A stretch of DNA of 50,002 nt, taken from positions 16,951-66,952 of the forward strand of contig GG745331.1 of the NCBI GenBank assembly GCA_000151295.1. Direction: 5' to 3'. Positions 37,402 through 45,801 of the stretch are shown piece by piece (position 1 is the first letter of the stretch; every line of letters starts with the position of its first letter). The DNA comes from Allomyces macrogynus ATCC 38327 (taxonomy: Eukaryota; Blastocladiomycota; Blastocladiomycetes; Blastocladiales; Blastocladiaceae). The position numbers and the translations under genes are program-made. Below the pieces are notes generated by a model, which saw only the letters and a list, made by a program, of their open reading frames with translations, was not told the origin of the DNA and ran no database searches.

Positions 37402-39033
37402 CTATCCCAAAATCGTCCGGTACGCCCAGGCCAGCGTGGACCACGCCACCACCAAGAACACGGCCACAAGCAGCGCGACCACAGCCACAGCACGCGTGCG
37501 CGACTGCAACACCCACAACCAAACCCCCGCAATCACTTGGTGCTTGGCGCGCCACCAGGGGTCGCGAACCACCGCCAATCCATGGAGCCGGCGCGGCCGA
37601 ACACCCACATCACCACCCCCTGCGGCCGACTCGGGCACGACCGAGAGAACCGCGACGACGGGCACGTGGTCCGACGGCAAATGGTGCGCGAGCAAGTCGA
37701 ACGCGGCCGTGTAGAGGTGCGGCTTGATGGCGAACCCGGCGCGCGTCCAGGAAAGCACGCGGTCCGTGTAGCTCGGAATGCGTTTCGGGTCGTAGTGCGG
37801 GGTCGTGGCGAGGAGCGGCATGGGCACGACGCGCGCGCCTGTCACGGGTTTCGGCGCACGGAGCTTGTAGGTCGGCAGGAATGTGATGGGTGGTTCCGTG
37901 AATTGTGAGAGAATGGCCGACGCGACGGCCTCGTCGCTGTCGTTGGCACTCGCGCTGAGGGGTGGTGTGTCGCTGTGGAGCTTTTGCGTGAACTGGTCCC
38001 ACGCGACGAGTTGCGCAATGTCGCCTGCCAAGGCCGCGGCGTGCGCTTGTGCCGAACGCGCTGCAGTGCGCGAGTTGAGATCGCCGAGAACAATGACCAC
38101 GTCGTGGTCGTCAAACAGGTCACGGAGGACGACTTCTTCCGGTGGAGAAGGTGTGGAGGGAGGCATAGCAACGACATCGTGCCCGAGAAGCGGCGATGTT
38201 GGTCGCGACGACGGTTCGGCATGGTCATCGGTGTCCAGTCCGGGCGTCGCACGGCGTTGCCGGCGCAACCTCGGCGTGTCCGGCCGATCGGTTCCGTCGT
38301 CGTTGCTGGTCGCGGGTTGCTCGGTGGCCGTCTCGGTGGCCACGACCGGGATCGCGCCGTGAAGATGGTCACGAGTAAATACTCGACACGACGCAGACGG
38401 TTCGGGCAACGTCGGGTCAAACACGAGGCCGCGGCACAGCTGGACCCAGTTGCTCCATCGCGGGTGCGGGTTCTGGCCGTGCCGCAAGTGCGTGCCGACG
38501 AGCGCGACGCGTACGCGGTTCTCCCAGGTCAGCGAGACAGCAACGGCGGCCTTGTTGGGCAAAAGCGCCGGGCCGAGCGCGCACGTTGTGGTGCACACGT
38601 TCGAGATCGTGCCGTTATTGATGGCAGCGGCACGCGCAACGACCAGGAGCACGGTCGGGCCCCACACGACACGGGCGACGGGCAGGTACTCGGCGTGGAG
38701 GTGTGCCGTAAGCTCAGTCAGGATCTTGGCTTGCCATGCACGCGCAGCCGCGTCGTCGACAACGCCGAGGAGAGCATCTGGCGCGGCTTCTTGCAACGAC
38801 ACGGCGACGAGGTCAGGCGGCGCGTACAGGTCGATTTCCTCGCTTGCAACGGCAAGTCGTCCGATCAACGACCAATCCGGGTGCTTGTCGGCAACCGCGC
38901 GGTTGAGGTTGGCCGTGACCGCGAGAACATGCAACGGCGACGGCATGTCAGGCACGTGGGCGAGCGCTTCGGTGGCGGGCGGTCCGGCAGCGTGTGAGGC
39001 TGTTGCGGGGACTGGTGCTGGTGTGCTGTCCAT
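37402..39033 (-). CDS. Inositol polyphosphate 5-phosphatase, C-terminally membrane-anchored
   Basis: Single exon; 543 residues from the ATG at 39033. Family motifs are clear: LHVLAVTANLNR near the start, DLVAVSLQEA, VALVGTHLRHGQ, VVIVLGDLNSR, ITFLPTYKL, KRIPSYTDRVLSW (catalytic PSYTDR) and LPSDHVPVVAV. This is the synaptojanin/INPP5 exonuclease-endonuclease-phosphatase fold that removes the 5-phosphate from PI(4,5)P2 or inositol phosphates. A disordered Thr/Pro/Arg-rich insert of about 90 residues (about 236-327) splits the catalytic domain. The protein ends with a hydrophobic helix (VVALLVAVFLVVAWSTLAWAY), so it looks tail-anchored, perhaps to ER or Golgi. The frame stays open to ATGs at 39129 and 39312; the shorter start was chosen because the extra residues look like untranslated leader. 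Confidence 0.88.
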   Translation of the reverse strand: MDSTPAPVPATASHAAGPPATEALAHVPDMPSPLHVLAVTANLNRAVADKHPDWSLIGRLAVASEEIDLYAPPDLVAVSLQEAAPDALLGVVDDAAARAWQAKILTELTAHLHAEYLPVARVVWGPTVLLVVARAAAINNGTISNVCTTTCALGPALLPNKAAVAVSLTWENRVRVALVGTHLRHGQNPHPRWSNWVQLCRGLVFDPTLPEPSASCRVFTRDHLHGAIPVVATETATEQPATSNDDGTDRPDTPRLRRQRRATPGLDTDDHAEPSSRPTSPLLGHDVVAMPPSTPSPPEEVVLRDLFDDHDVVIVLGDLNSRTAARSAQAHAAALAGDIAQLVAWDQFTQKLHSDTPPLSASANDSDEAVASAILSQFTEPPITFLPTYKLRAPKPVTGARVVPMPLLATTPHYDPKRIPSYTDRVLSWTRAGFAIKPHLYTAAFDLLAHHLPSDHVPVVAVLSVVPESAAGGGDVGVRPRRLHGLAVVRDPWWRAKHQVIAGVWLWVLQSRTRAVAVVALLVAVFLVVAWSTLAWAYRTILG

Positions 39034-39845
39034 GATGGTCCTCGGGCTCGATGCTGCGCCAGCCGCTACGGCTGCTGTGGAGCGCTGGCAGTTCGGGAGA
39101 ACGCCGAGGGACTCTCCCAAACCCAGCATTTGGAGAGTGGGATCCCTCCCAGGCGATCCGAACGTTGCAAAGGGGTTGACGAGCGCGGAGCGCGTGTGTC
39201 GTGTGTCGTGGCCAGTGCGACCTGGTTTGCTGTTGACCTGTTGTCCTTTGTTCACGCCTCCTGCCTGATAAATCCAAACAACTTGTTTTACCCACCGACT
39301 TTGCCTCTGCATCGCGTTACGAACAAGCCAAGACCCATTTCAGCATTATTGTTACCATGAAGATAGTCGACTTGGCACGCAACGGCCATGCACTCTGCCT
39401 TTCCTCCGATTGCGCAAATTCGCAGGCTGAAATCGCACAAGCAGGTGCGGGAGGACGCGCCTGGTTGGTGCTCGCTGCACATCTTGCCGGCCGGGGCGGA
39501 GCTGGGTTAAGGTCGCCGCGCGGCGCTGATCAGGCGCGCTGCGCGGTGGCGAAGAGGCGAATGGCGGCCCCTCAGTACTTTTGCTTTTGCTTGGCGTGCT
39601 GGGTCTCCGTTCGGCAGGACCGAGAATCGAACCCGGGATGTGAGAACAGCTCCCAGCTTCACCGCCTGCAGCGTGTCACGTGCCACGCGCGCTGGCTCCG
39701 TTTGCGGCAGGTCGCCTGGCTGCGCCTGGCTCTTCCTTGGCCCAGCGAGCCCGTCGACCAGCTCGACCAACCAGCTCGCCGGCGCCGCCACCTTCGACAC
39801 CTGCTGCGCGACGTCGTCATCGACACCGCATCGCCGCGCACCACC
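39034..39845. other. Divergent promoter region with a tRNA-like relic
   Basis: About 0.8 kb between the 5-phosphatase (-) and CAP-Gly (+) starts. Contains the tRNA-like sequence at 39612-39671 on the minus strand. The upstream open extension of the CAP-Gly frame runs through this relic and so is unlikely to be coding. Confidence 0.5.
39612..39671 (-). other. tRNA-Glu-like relic or SINE fragment
   Basis: On the minus strand ccgggttcgattctcgg forms a proper T arm with a 7-nt TTCGATT loop (box B), followed by tcctgcc and a G, like an acceptor 3' side. Upstream gcagg can pair with cctgc, and GTTCTCAC resembles a Glu (CTC) anticodon loop. The whole is only about 60 nt with no good anticodon stem, so it cannot be a working tRNA. 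Its 18-base core recurs near 44555-44572 with 16/18 identity. Confidence 0.3.
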
Positions 39846-42287
39846 ATGCTCGGCCTCGCCCACGACTTCCCGCACTACGCGGCGGCCCCCGCCCGCTCTC
39901 ACGCGCGCCCGCCCCCTGCGCTCGCCGTCGGCGCGCGCGTCCGCGTCCCCGCCGCCAACCACGCCGCCGGCACGCTCAAGTACCTCGGCGCCACGCATTT
40001 CCGCGAGGGCACCTGGGCCGGTATCGAGCTCGACGCGCGCGGCACCGGCAAGAACTCGGGCGCCGTCGATGGCGTGCAGTACTTTGTCTGCGCCCCACGG
40101 TCGGGCCTGTTTGTGCCCGCCGACCGTATTGTCCTCATCGACGACCATGGGCATGGCTACAGCGACCATTTCGACGACGATCCGTACGATATGGCTCCTC
40201 CGCCGCCGGTGCGCCGGTCGCGCACGCCCGGACCGTCGTCGTCATCGGCGGGAGCGAGTGCAGCACCGCCTCGCAGAAGCCGTACCCCCGGTCCAGCACC
40301 ACCGCCCGTCCCACCGCTCCCGCCGCTCGCACGTTCCGGGACGCCGATGATCTCGCGGACGGGGACGCCGCTGCGGTCGGCCGCTTCGACACCGGCATTG
40401 CCCACGCGCCACGGGACCCCAGCACTGACTGAGCGTCGGTCGGCCGCGGCCATGGCCGTACACGGGCCCTCGCCGTTGCACCACCTGCCATCTACGACCC
40501 CACCGCACCGTCTTTCGTCGGGATCAACGGCCTCGTCGCGGTCGTCGGCTTCGACCGCCGCATCTGCGAATGCGACTACACCGACGCCCGTTGTCCGTTC
40601 ATCAAGTCGTTCCAGCAGTACCGGCCCACCACGTCAACGGCTCGCGAGCAAGTCGCCTGTCATGGCGCGTCTTGCTTTACAGCGCGCGCACGCATCGCAG
40701 ACTCCACCACCTCCCGTCCCGTCGGTCCCACGGTACACGGCATCGCCGCCGCACGCGACCGTGCGGTTCGCCGATGACGACGAGGTGCACTCGATTGAAC
40801 CGGCCGAACCGGACCCAGAACCGTTCCTGCCCAACTTGGACCGCAAAGGGTCGCTGCTCCCGCTCGACTACGACGCCGCGCCCGAGCCCGCAGCGATGCC
40901 GATCGCACCGAGTAAACGGCTCACGTTATCTATTTTACCACCGGGACTCGCGCAGTCACTCGCGGATGTGCCGTACCTCGGCATGTCCCCGACCCAGTCG
41001 GTGTTTTCCGCACCCGGGTCGCCGGAACCCGAGCCCTCGCCGGAGCCTGAACCGACGCTGCCCCCTGCTGCATCGACCGAGACGGACCCCATGTTCCCGA
41101 TCGAGGACGACGAGGACGACGCGGCCATGTCGACCGCCGCGCAGCCCGACTCCCCTCGACCATTGACTCCACCCGCGCCCACCATGAAAACGCCTCTTGT
41201 CGACCGTACCGCCGGCCGCCGCGGCGGGAACGCCCATGCGTCCGCATCCATGTCGTCCAGCTCGCACAGCAGCAGCAGCAACCACGCCGACCTGAACCCC
41301 GCGGCTTCGCCACAACACCGGATGGCGCACCTCCTTCTCGCTGCCGCCACCGCGCCCGTCGTCCCCGCCGCAGGCGAATCCTATGCCGACGCGATCGTGC
41401 GCGCATCCACCCCGATTTCGGGCCTACGCCGACACGGGAGTCCCGTCGCCGCGGGACCTGCAACCGTCTCGTCCACCTCGTCCGCGGGTTCGAGCTCGCA
41501 CACGTCCGGCTCCCTCCTCGAACGCCGGCGACTGCACCGTGCCCAACAGCAACAGGCCGCACCCGCCGGCCGACCACGAGCGCGTGCCGACGGGTCGCCC
41601 ACTCCCGCCGCACGGGTGTTCGGCTCCCGCCCGACCTCGATCGCGTCGTCGATTGGGACCGCGACGTCGGCTGCACTCGACGCGTCGGCGCGCGCGGTGG
41701 CCGACCATGTGGCCCCCGGCGGCGGGGCCGCCGCGAAAGTTTTGGAACTCGAGGCGGCTTTGGACGCGGCGCGGCGCGCGAATGCGCAGTTGGAGGCGAC
41801 CGTGCGCGCACAGGCGGATCAGCTGGCTGCGCTGCAGGTGCAGTTGGCCGCACATTCGGTAACCGCACGGGATGCGGAAGAGCGCGCGGCGCGTGCGGAG
41901 CAGGAGTGTGTGGCTGCGCGCGAGGAGGCCGCACGTGATCGACGGAGGGCCGAGGATGCTGAGGCGAGGCGCGCGGATGCGGAACATGATCGGGCTGCGT
42001 TTGAGGTGGAGGTCGCGCGTCTGCAAGGGTGGGTCGCGGCGATGCAGTCGGTCCAGCAGCAGCAACAGCAGAACCAAGTGACGAGTCCGCGGATGGCGAG
42101 GCGGCGAGTGTCGGACGATGGGCTCGTGACCCCGCCGACGGACGAGACGGTCGGGCCCGCGGCGTTGGAAGTGGCAACGGCCGGTCTGAAGGCGCAAGTG
42201 GAAGGGTCGGTGCCCGTGGAGCCGTGGGAAGTGCCGCTGCCCGCGTCTCCGCCCGATGCACCCACGGTCGCGCTTGAAGTGGAGTAA
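39846..42287 (+). CDS. CAP-Gly domain protein with C-terminal coiled coil (microtubule-associated)
   Basis: Single exon, 813 residues from the ATG at 39846 (context caccATG). CAP-Gly domain at about residues 27-100: ALAVGARVRV, AGTLKYLGATHF, GTWAGIELD, then GKNSGAVDGVQYF (the GKNDG motif with Ser for Asp) and GLFVPADRIVLI. This module binds the C-terminal EEY/F of alpha-tubulin or EB proteins. Residues about 110-630 are Ser/Thr/Pro-rich and probably disordered, with SRTP repeats (RRSRTPGP occurs twice) that could be phosphorylated. Residues about 635-735 form a heptad-rich coiled coil (VLELEAALDAARR ... AEERAARAEQECVAARE). Layout resembles CLIP-170, dynactin p150 or tubulin-folding cofactor relatives; which one cannot be decided. 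A frame open to 39357 was rejected because it crosses the tRNA-like relic. Confidence 0.88.
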   Translation: MLGLAHDFPHYAAAPARSHARPPPALAVGARVRVPAANHAAGTLKYLGATHFREGTWAGIELDARGTGKNSGAVDGVQYFVCAPRSGLFVPADRIVLIDDHGHGYSDHFDDDPYDMAPPPPVRRSRTPGPSSSSAGASAAPPRRSRTPGPAPPPVPPLPPLARSGTPMISRTGTPLRSAASTPALPTRHGTPALTERRSAAAMAVHGPSPLHHLPSTTPPHRLSSGSTASSRSSASTAASANATTPTPVVRSSSRSSSTGPPRQRLASKSPVMARLALQRAHASQTPPPPVPSVPRYTASPPHATVRFADDDEVHSIEPAEPDPEPFLPNLDRKGSLLPLDYDAAPEPAAMPIAPSKRLTLSILPPGLAQSLADVPYLGMSPTQSVFSAPGSPEPEPSPEPEPTLPPAASTETDPMFPIEDDEDDAAMSTAAQPDSPRPLTPPAPTMKTPLVDRTAGRRGGNAHASASMSSSSHSSSSNHADLNPAASPQHRMAHLLLAAATAPVVPAAGESYADAIVRASTPISGLRRHGSPVAAGPATVSSTSSAGSSSHTSGSLLERRRLHRAQQQQAAPAGRPRARADGSPTPAARVFGSRPTSIASSIGTATSAALDASARAVADHVAPGGGAAAKVLELEAALDAARRANAQLEATVRAQADQLAALQVQLAAHSVTARDAEERAARAEQECVAAREEAARDRRRAEDAEARRADAEHDRAAFEVEVARLQGWVAAMQSVQQQQQQNQVTSPRMARRRVSDDGLVTPPTDETVGPAALEVATAGLKAQVEGSVPVEPWEVPLPASPPDAPTVALEVE

Positions 42288-42809
42288 GTCGCCTGGTCGG
42301 TCGGATTTGGCTCTCGGTGTGTGGCACGGCGATAGCGGTAGAGGCCGGGCGGGTTCCTGGCAGACGCGAACTGATGCTGCCATGATGGTTCGTCCTGGTT
42401 TGGATTGCTTTGGTCGTCCGGTTTTCAGAGTGGCATTTCTAGATTTGCAAATATCGGTTTGTGTGCAGCATTGTCCGCCCTTCAGAGGGTGTGACCATGG
42501 TTTAGAAACGAAACAGTCACAACAAGCTGGACGAGGAGCGCGGCACGACACGTACTTCCTCCACAATGGGCAAGAGCTCAAGACTTAGTTTGGTTTCTTT
42601 TCTCGAGTTGGGCATTGTTTCATGAATTGCGGGCAATTCCTGCCGCGCCGCGTCCGTCCGTTTGCTCAGGAGATGCCGCGCCGTGGGTAACCAGTGCGAT
42701 TTGACTGCATTTGCGGGAAGCGCTTCCAGTTTGGGCGGCCTAGAAACCGGTCGGCCCTGGGTGGAGAAGGGAGCGAGACCCAGTGCGGACGTTTTGCTCG
42801 AATTGAGGC

Positions 42810-42827
42810 GGGGGGGGGGGGGGGGGG
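42810..42827 (+). repeat. G homopolymer (about 18 G)
   Basis: Uninterrupted G run in an intergenic region. Length may be inexact because homopolymers are hard to sequence. Confidence 0.8.
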
Positions 42828-43348
42828 AATGGAACTGCAGTCGCGTTGACGTGATGGCGGCAGCCGCGGCGGCGACAGCGATCCGACCGTTGGAATGCGG
42901 TCTGATCTCTGAGCTGATGGCAACGTGTATCTCGAGATGCGCGGGCGCCCATGCATCGCGCGCTCACTACAGCTGACCCCCACCCCGCCCGGGAGGGCGC
43001 CAACTCGCTGACGCTGAAATGCGACGGTGCCAAGGAGGAAGCAGCAAAGTAGCGAGCACAGAGGCAGAGCGAGAACAAGCAAAAGCAGAGCAAATCAGAA
43101 AAGCGCGTGTTCAAACGACTAGCCATCACAAATGGAGTATCAACAAAAGACAATTTCCCTCCTGGCCATCACGCGGAATGCACAAGGCCAACGCCAACGT
43201 TACCGACATCACCAACCAGCCAACTCGCAGAACCGAGCTGGAGAAAAATCAAACTCTCGAGCGGCTTCTCGTCATTCATTTAAAAAGCCCGCACACATAT
43301 AAACAACCTCGGCGGGCACAGCCCGCAACGACCCACAACAACTTGACA

Positions 43349-43360
43349 GCCCCCCCCCCC
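43349..43360 (+). repeat. C homopolymer (about 12 C plus C5)
   Basis: C run followed by T and five more C, in the 3' flank of the secreted-protein gene (G-rich in its transcript). Confidence 0.75.
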
Positions 43361-43381
43361 CTCCCCCTTGGCGCTGCGCGC

Positions 43382-44000
43382 CTACGTCGCCTTGGACTGA
43401 CTGAGCCCGGTCCCGTAGTTGCACGACTCGCCGACCGACGAGTCTCGGGGACATTCAGGGCAGTAGTAGTAGCCGCTGTCGTAGTAGCACTCGCCCGGCT
43501 TCTTGCACCAATAATCGCCATTGGGCTTCTGGTAGCACCGGCTGCAGTGCCGGGACCCGTCTGGCGAATACCTACATCCACGTTTGGTTGGTTGCAGGTT
43601 GGTTGGCCAGGAGCGGGGCCGCACCGCAGCACGACATGACATGGATTCGCACTCGAAGCGCGAACATGGAGCATCATCACACATCCACGGCGCCCTGCAC
43701 CATCGAAGCAATCGGCCAAGGCGAATCATGCACGTACCAGCACATCGGCGACTTCGTGGTGTCGCCCTTGCCGCCCTTGCCGCCCTTGCCGCCCTTACCA
43801 CCCTTACCGCCCTTGCCGCCCTTGCCGCCCTTGCCCTTGCCCTTCTTGGCGCCCGCGCGCAGACCGTCGTCGACGCTGTCGCCGTCAGTGTCGTCGGTGA
43901 CGCGCAGGTCGTGGATGTCGCCCACGGGCGACGCCGTCGAGGCCGCGAGTACGGCGAGCACGGCGAGGAGCGTGAGGAGGAAGGTCGTGCCGCGCGTCAT
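43382..44000 (-). CDS. Small secreted protein: signal peptide, GKGGKGG repeat, Cys-rich tail
   Basis: Two exons: 43738-44000 and 43382-43571; 150 residues. The intron has a gtacgt donor and joins KSPMCW to YSPDGSRHCSRC in phase 2; without it the frame stops after a meaningless tail. Residues 1-24 are a clear signal peptide (MTRGTTFLLTLLAVLAVLAA, then STAS). Next comes a short acidic stretch (DDTDGDSVDDG), then about 30 residues of KGKGGKGGKGG repeats, then a C-terminal domain with eight cysteines and many Tyr/Gly (CYYDSGYYYCPEC). An even Cys count and secretion suggest disulfides. A basic Gly/Lys linker next to a Cys domain could bind cell-wall or nucleic-acid polyanions, but this is speculation. 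No known family recognised. Confidence 0.75.
43761..43848 (-). repeat. 9-bp coding tandem repeat (Lys-Gly-Gly)
   Basis: About eight 9-bp units (AAGGGCGGC/T on the minus strand) within exon 1 of the secreted-protein gene. Such repeats change length easily. Confidence 0.85.
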
Positions 44001-44181
44001 GGTTGGCAGTGGAGGTGGATGGGTGGCGGTGGTGGAGAGATTGGGGTAGGTCGCGGCGGGTTTTGGTGCAGTCGGGGATCGGGTGCGCGCGGAACGGGGG
44101 CGGGCAGAGTCGAGTTAGCGATGAGCCAACTTGGGACGCAGCTCGAGGAGAGGAGCTGACGTTGCGCGGCGGCGCCGCGAG

Positions 44182-44187
44182 TTTATA
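44182..44187 (-). promoter_or_regulatory. Possible TATA box for the secreted-protein gene
   Basis: TATAAA on the minus strand, 182 nt upstream of the ATG at 44000, isolated in a GC-rich surrounding. Confidence 0.25.
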
Positions 44188-44524
44188 CGGAACGCGCGCA
44201 CCGCGGGGGACCTGCGCGACGACGACGCGGGCAATACGACTGGCTCGGCCGCGCGAAGACAGGCAACGACGCGCGCGCGCGCGGGCGGGCGGGCGTACAG
44301 CAGCGGAGGTGTCAGGTCGATCTGGGGGCGGCAGCCCTGCGGCGGCGGCCGCGGCGCGTGGCTATGGTGGCCTGGTGATGCGCCGCAGCTTAGCTCCAGT
44401 TGTGGAGTTGACCCGACAGCTTGGAGCGCCGGTGCACACCGAACTCCTGAGACAACGCGAAACATGGGGATCAGTCACGGCGCGTCACTCATGGCCCCAG
44501 ATCCCCGACGCGGTGCGCACGATC

Positions 44525-44541
44525 GGGGGGGGGGGGGGGGG
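44525..44541 (+). repeat. G homopolymer (about 17 G)
   Basis: Uninterrupted G run, third homopolymer within 1.8 kb. Confidence 0.8.
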
Positions 44542-44554
44542 TAGGAGCGCGCAT

Positions 44555-44572
44555 CAGGATCGGGAATCGAAC
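44555..44572 (-). other. tRNA T-arm-like core, copy of the one at 39615-39632
   Basis: Minus strand gttcgattcccgatcctg against gttcgattctcggtcctg at the first site: 16 of 18 bases match, including a box B-like core. No tRNA can be folded around it. Confidence 0.25.
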
Positions 44573-45801
44573 AGAATACATGTGCTTGCAAAGTGGATTT
44601 CCAAGTCACTGATTTTCGTGACAGTCCCCCGTTCGCACAGCGGTGGTGGAGGGACGCCCTCGCAACTCCAACCGGTGGTTTCAGGTGGAGAAGAACGAAG
44701 TTGCGTATTACATAGCGGCGCCGGGGTGGGAGGATGGTGCTGCATCGGAATGGTGCCGCACTTGCTGGGTGGAGAAGCATGCTGCACGACATCACTGGTC
44801 ATGGACAGCGGCAGTACTCATCGCGTGGAGACTTCTGCCAGTGGAGAAGGTAGCAATCGCGTGGGATATATCAGAATTTGCTTATTGAAACGCATTCGAG
44901 GGATGCCGACGTGACAAAGCACATGGGGGCCTAACTGAAGGTAGCGGCGATCAATTCCTGTTCGCTCTGCCAACAGACTGCCAGTTCCATGAGCCCGGTC
45001 CTTCCTGCGAACCTGCGCGCGTGCCTAACGCGTTCGTTCAGGTAAAAAAATCAAAAGGAAACGTGCACAGAGAGGCTCGCGACATCAGTTCCTTCACACG
45101 TCGCGAGGATCGCGTGCTCTCACAGTCCCTCAACTTGACTTCCTGCTGAGCCAGGCCCCACAATTCGTCTCTTCAACTGCCCTTGCATGTATCGTTTGCA
45201 TTTGGCCATAGTGGACGCGATCTGCTCCAGAGGAGATGTGGCATGTTGCCGCCGCGGGCAAGTGGGAGAGGTAAAGTGCACACCAACGCCACTGCCGGCG
45301 CGACTCGTTTGTCAATTCGCCTCCTCCTCGAACCGCGCGACTCGGTCGCCCCAACGTCCGCGCAATAGTATGACCCGGGCTTGATCCGTTGTTTTGATTG
45401 CGATTCGCGCGCGGGCCAAGGGACGCGACTTGGGCTGGGCGTGTTTCTCCTGGTTGACGACCTGCTCCCCATCACCATCACTGTAGGCGTGACGCACGCG
45501 ATCATTTCCCCAGTGGAGAGTGTCCCTCGCGCCCTCCCGCATCCCAGTCCAAAGGTGGCAATGATCGACGGTGCATGCATTGTGGTGGATGGATATGATA
45601 TCGAAAACGGATTGGCAGTGAACAAACGAAAGAACAACACTCAACAGATACCACGCGGCCGCGCGCACAGCTAAAAAAGAATCCAGCCCCGGCGCGACCC
45701 GCCGCCCAAAATTAACCGGGCGGCAACAACGAACGACAAAGCCGGGGCCGCGCGCGCGGCGCTCAATATGCAACGCGGATCACGACCGCGATCATCACCC
45801 A

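Larger units (their letters stand above)
42288..43381. other. Intergenic between convergent genes, with homopolymer G and C runs
   Basis: About 1.1 kb. Holds an 18-G run at 42810-42827 and a 12-C run at 43349-43360 just past the stop of the secreted-protein gene. No gene recognised. Confidence 0.5.
44001..45801. other. Long intergenic region
   Basis: About 1.8 kb, the longest gene-free stretch. It holds the promoter of the secreted-protein gene, a 17-G run (44525-44541), and the tRNA-T-arm-like core at 44555-44572. Open frames on both strands (for example minus 45173-45640) show no recognisable features and unlike codon use. Confidence 0.5.

Noticed and set aside
39357..39845. Open upstream extension of the CAP-Gly reading frame
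   Set aside because: It passes through an antisense tRNA-like sequence, has no conserved residues, and a well-placed ATG exists at 39846.
40930..42327. 465-residue minus-strand Pro/Arg-rich frame
   Set aside because: Antisense to the CAP-Gly protein's low-complexity and coiled-coil region.
45173..45773. Two overlapping minus-strand frames in the 44-45.8 kb interval
   Set aside because: No motif, no signal peptide and no sensible splice partners.
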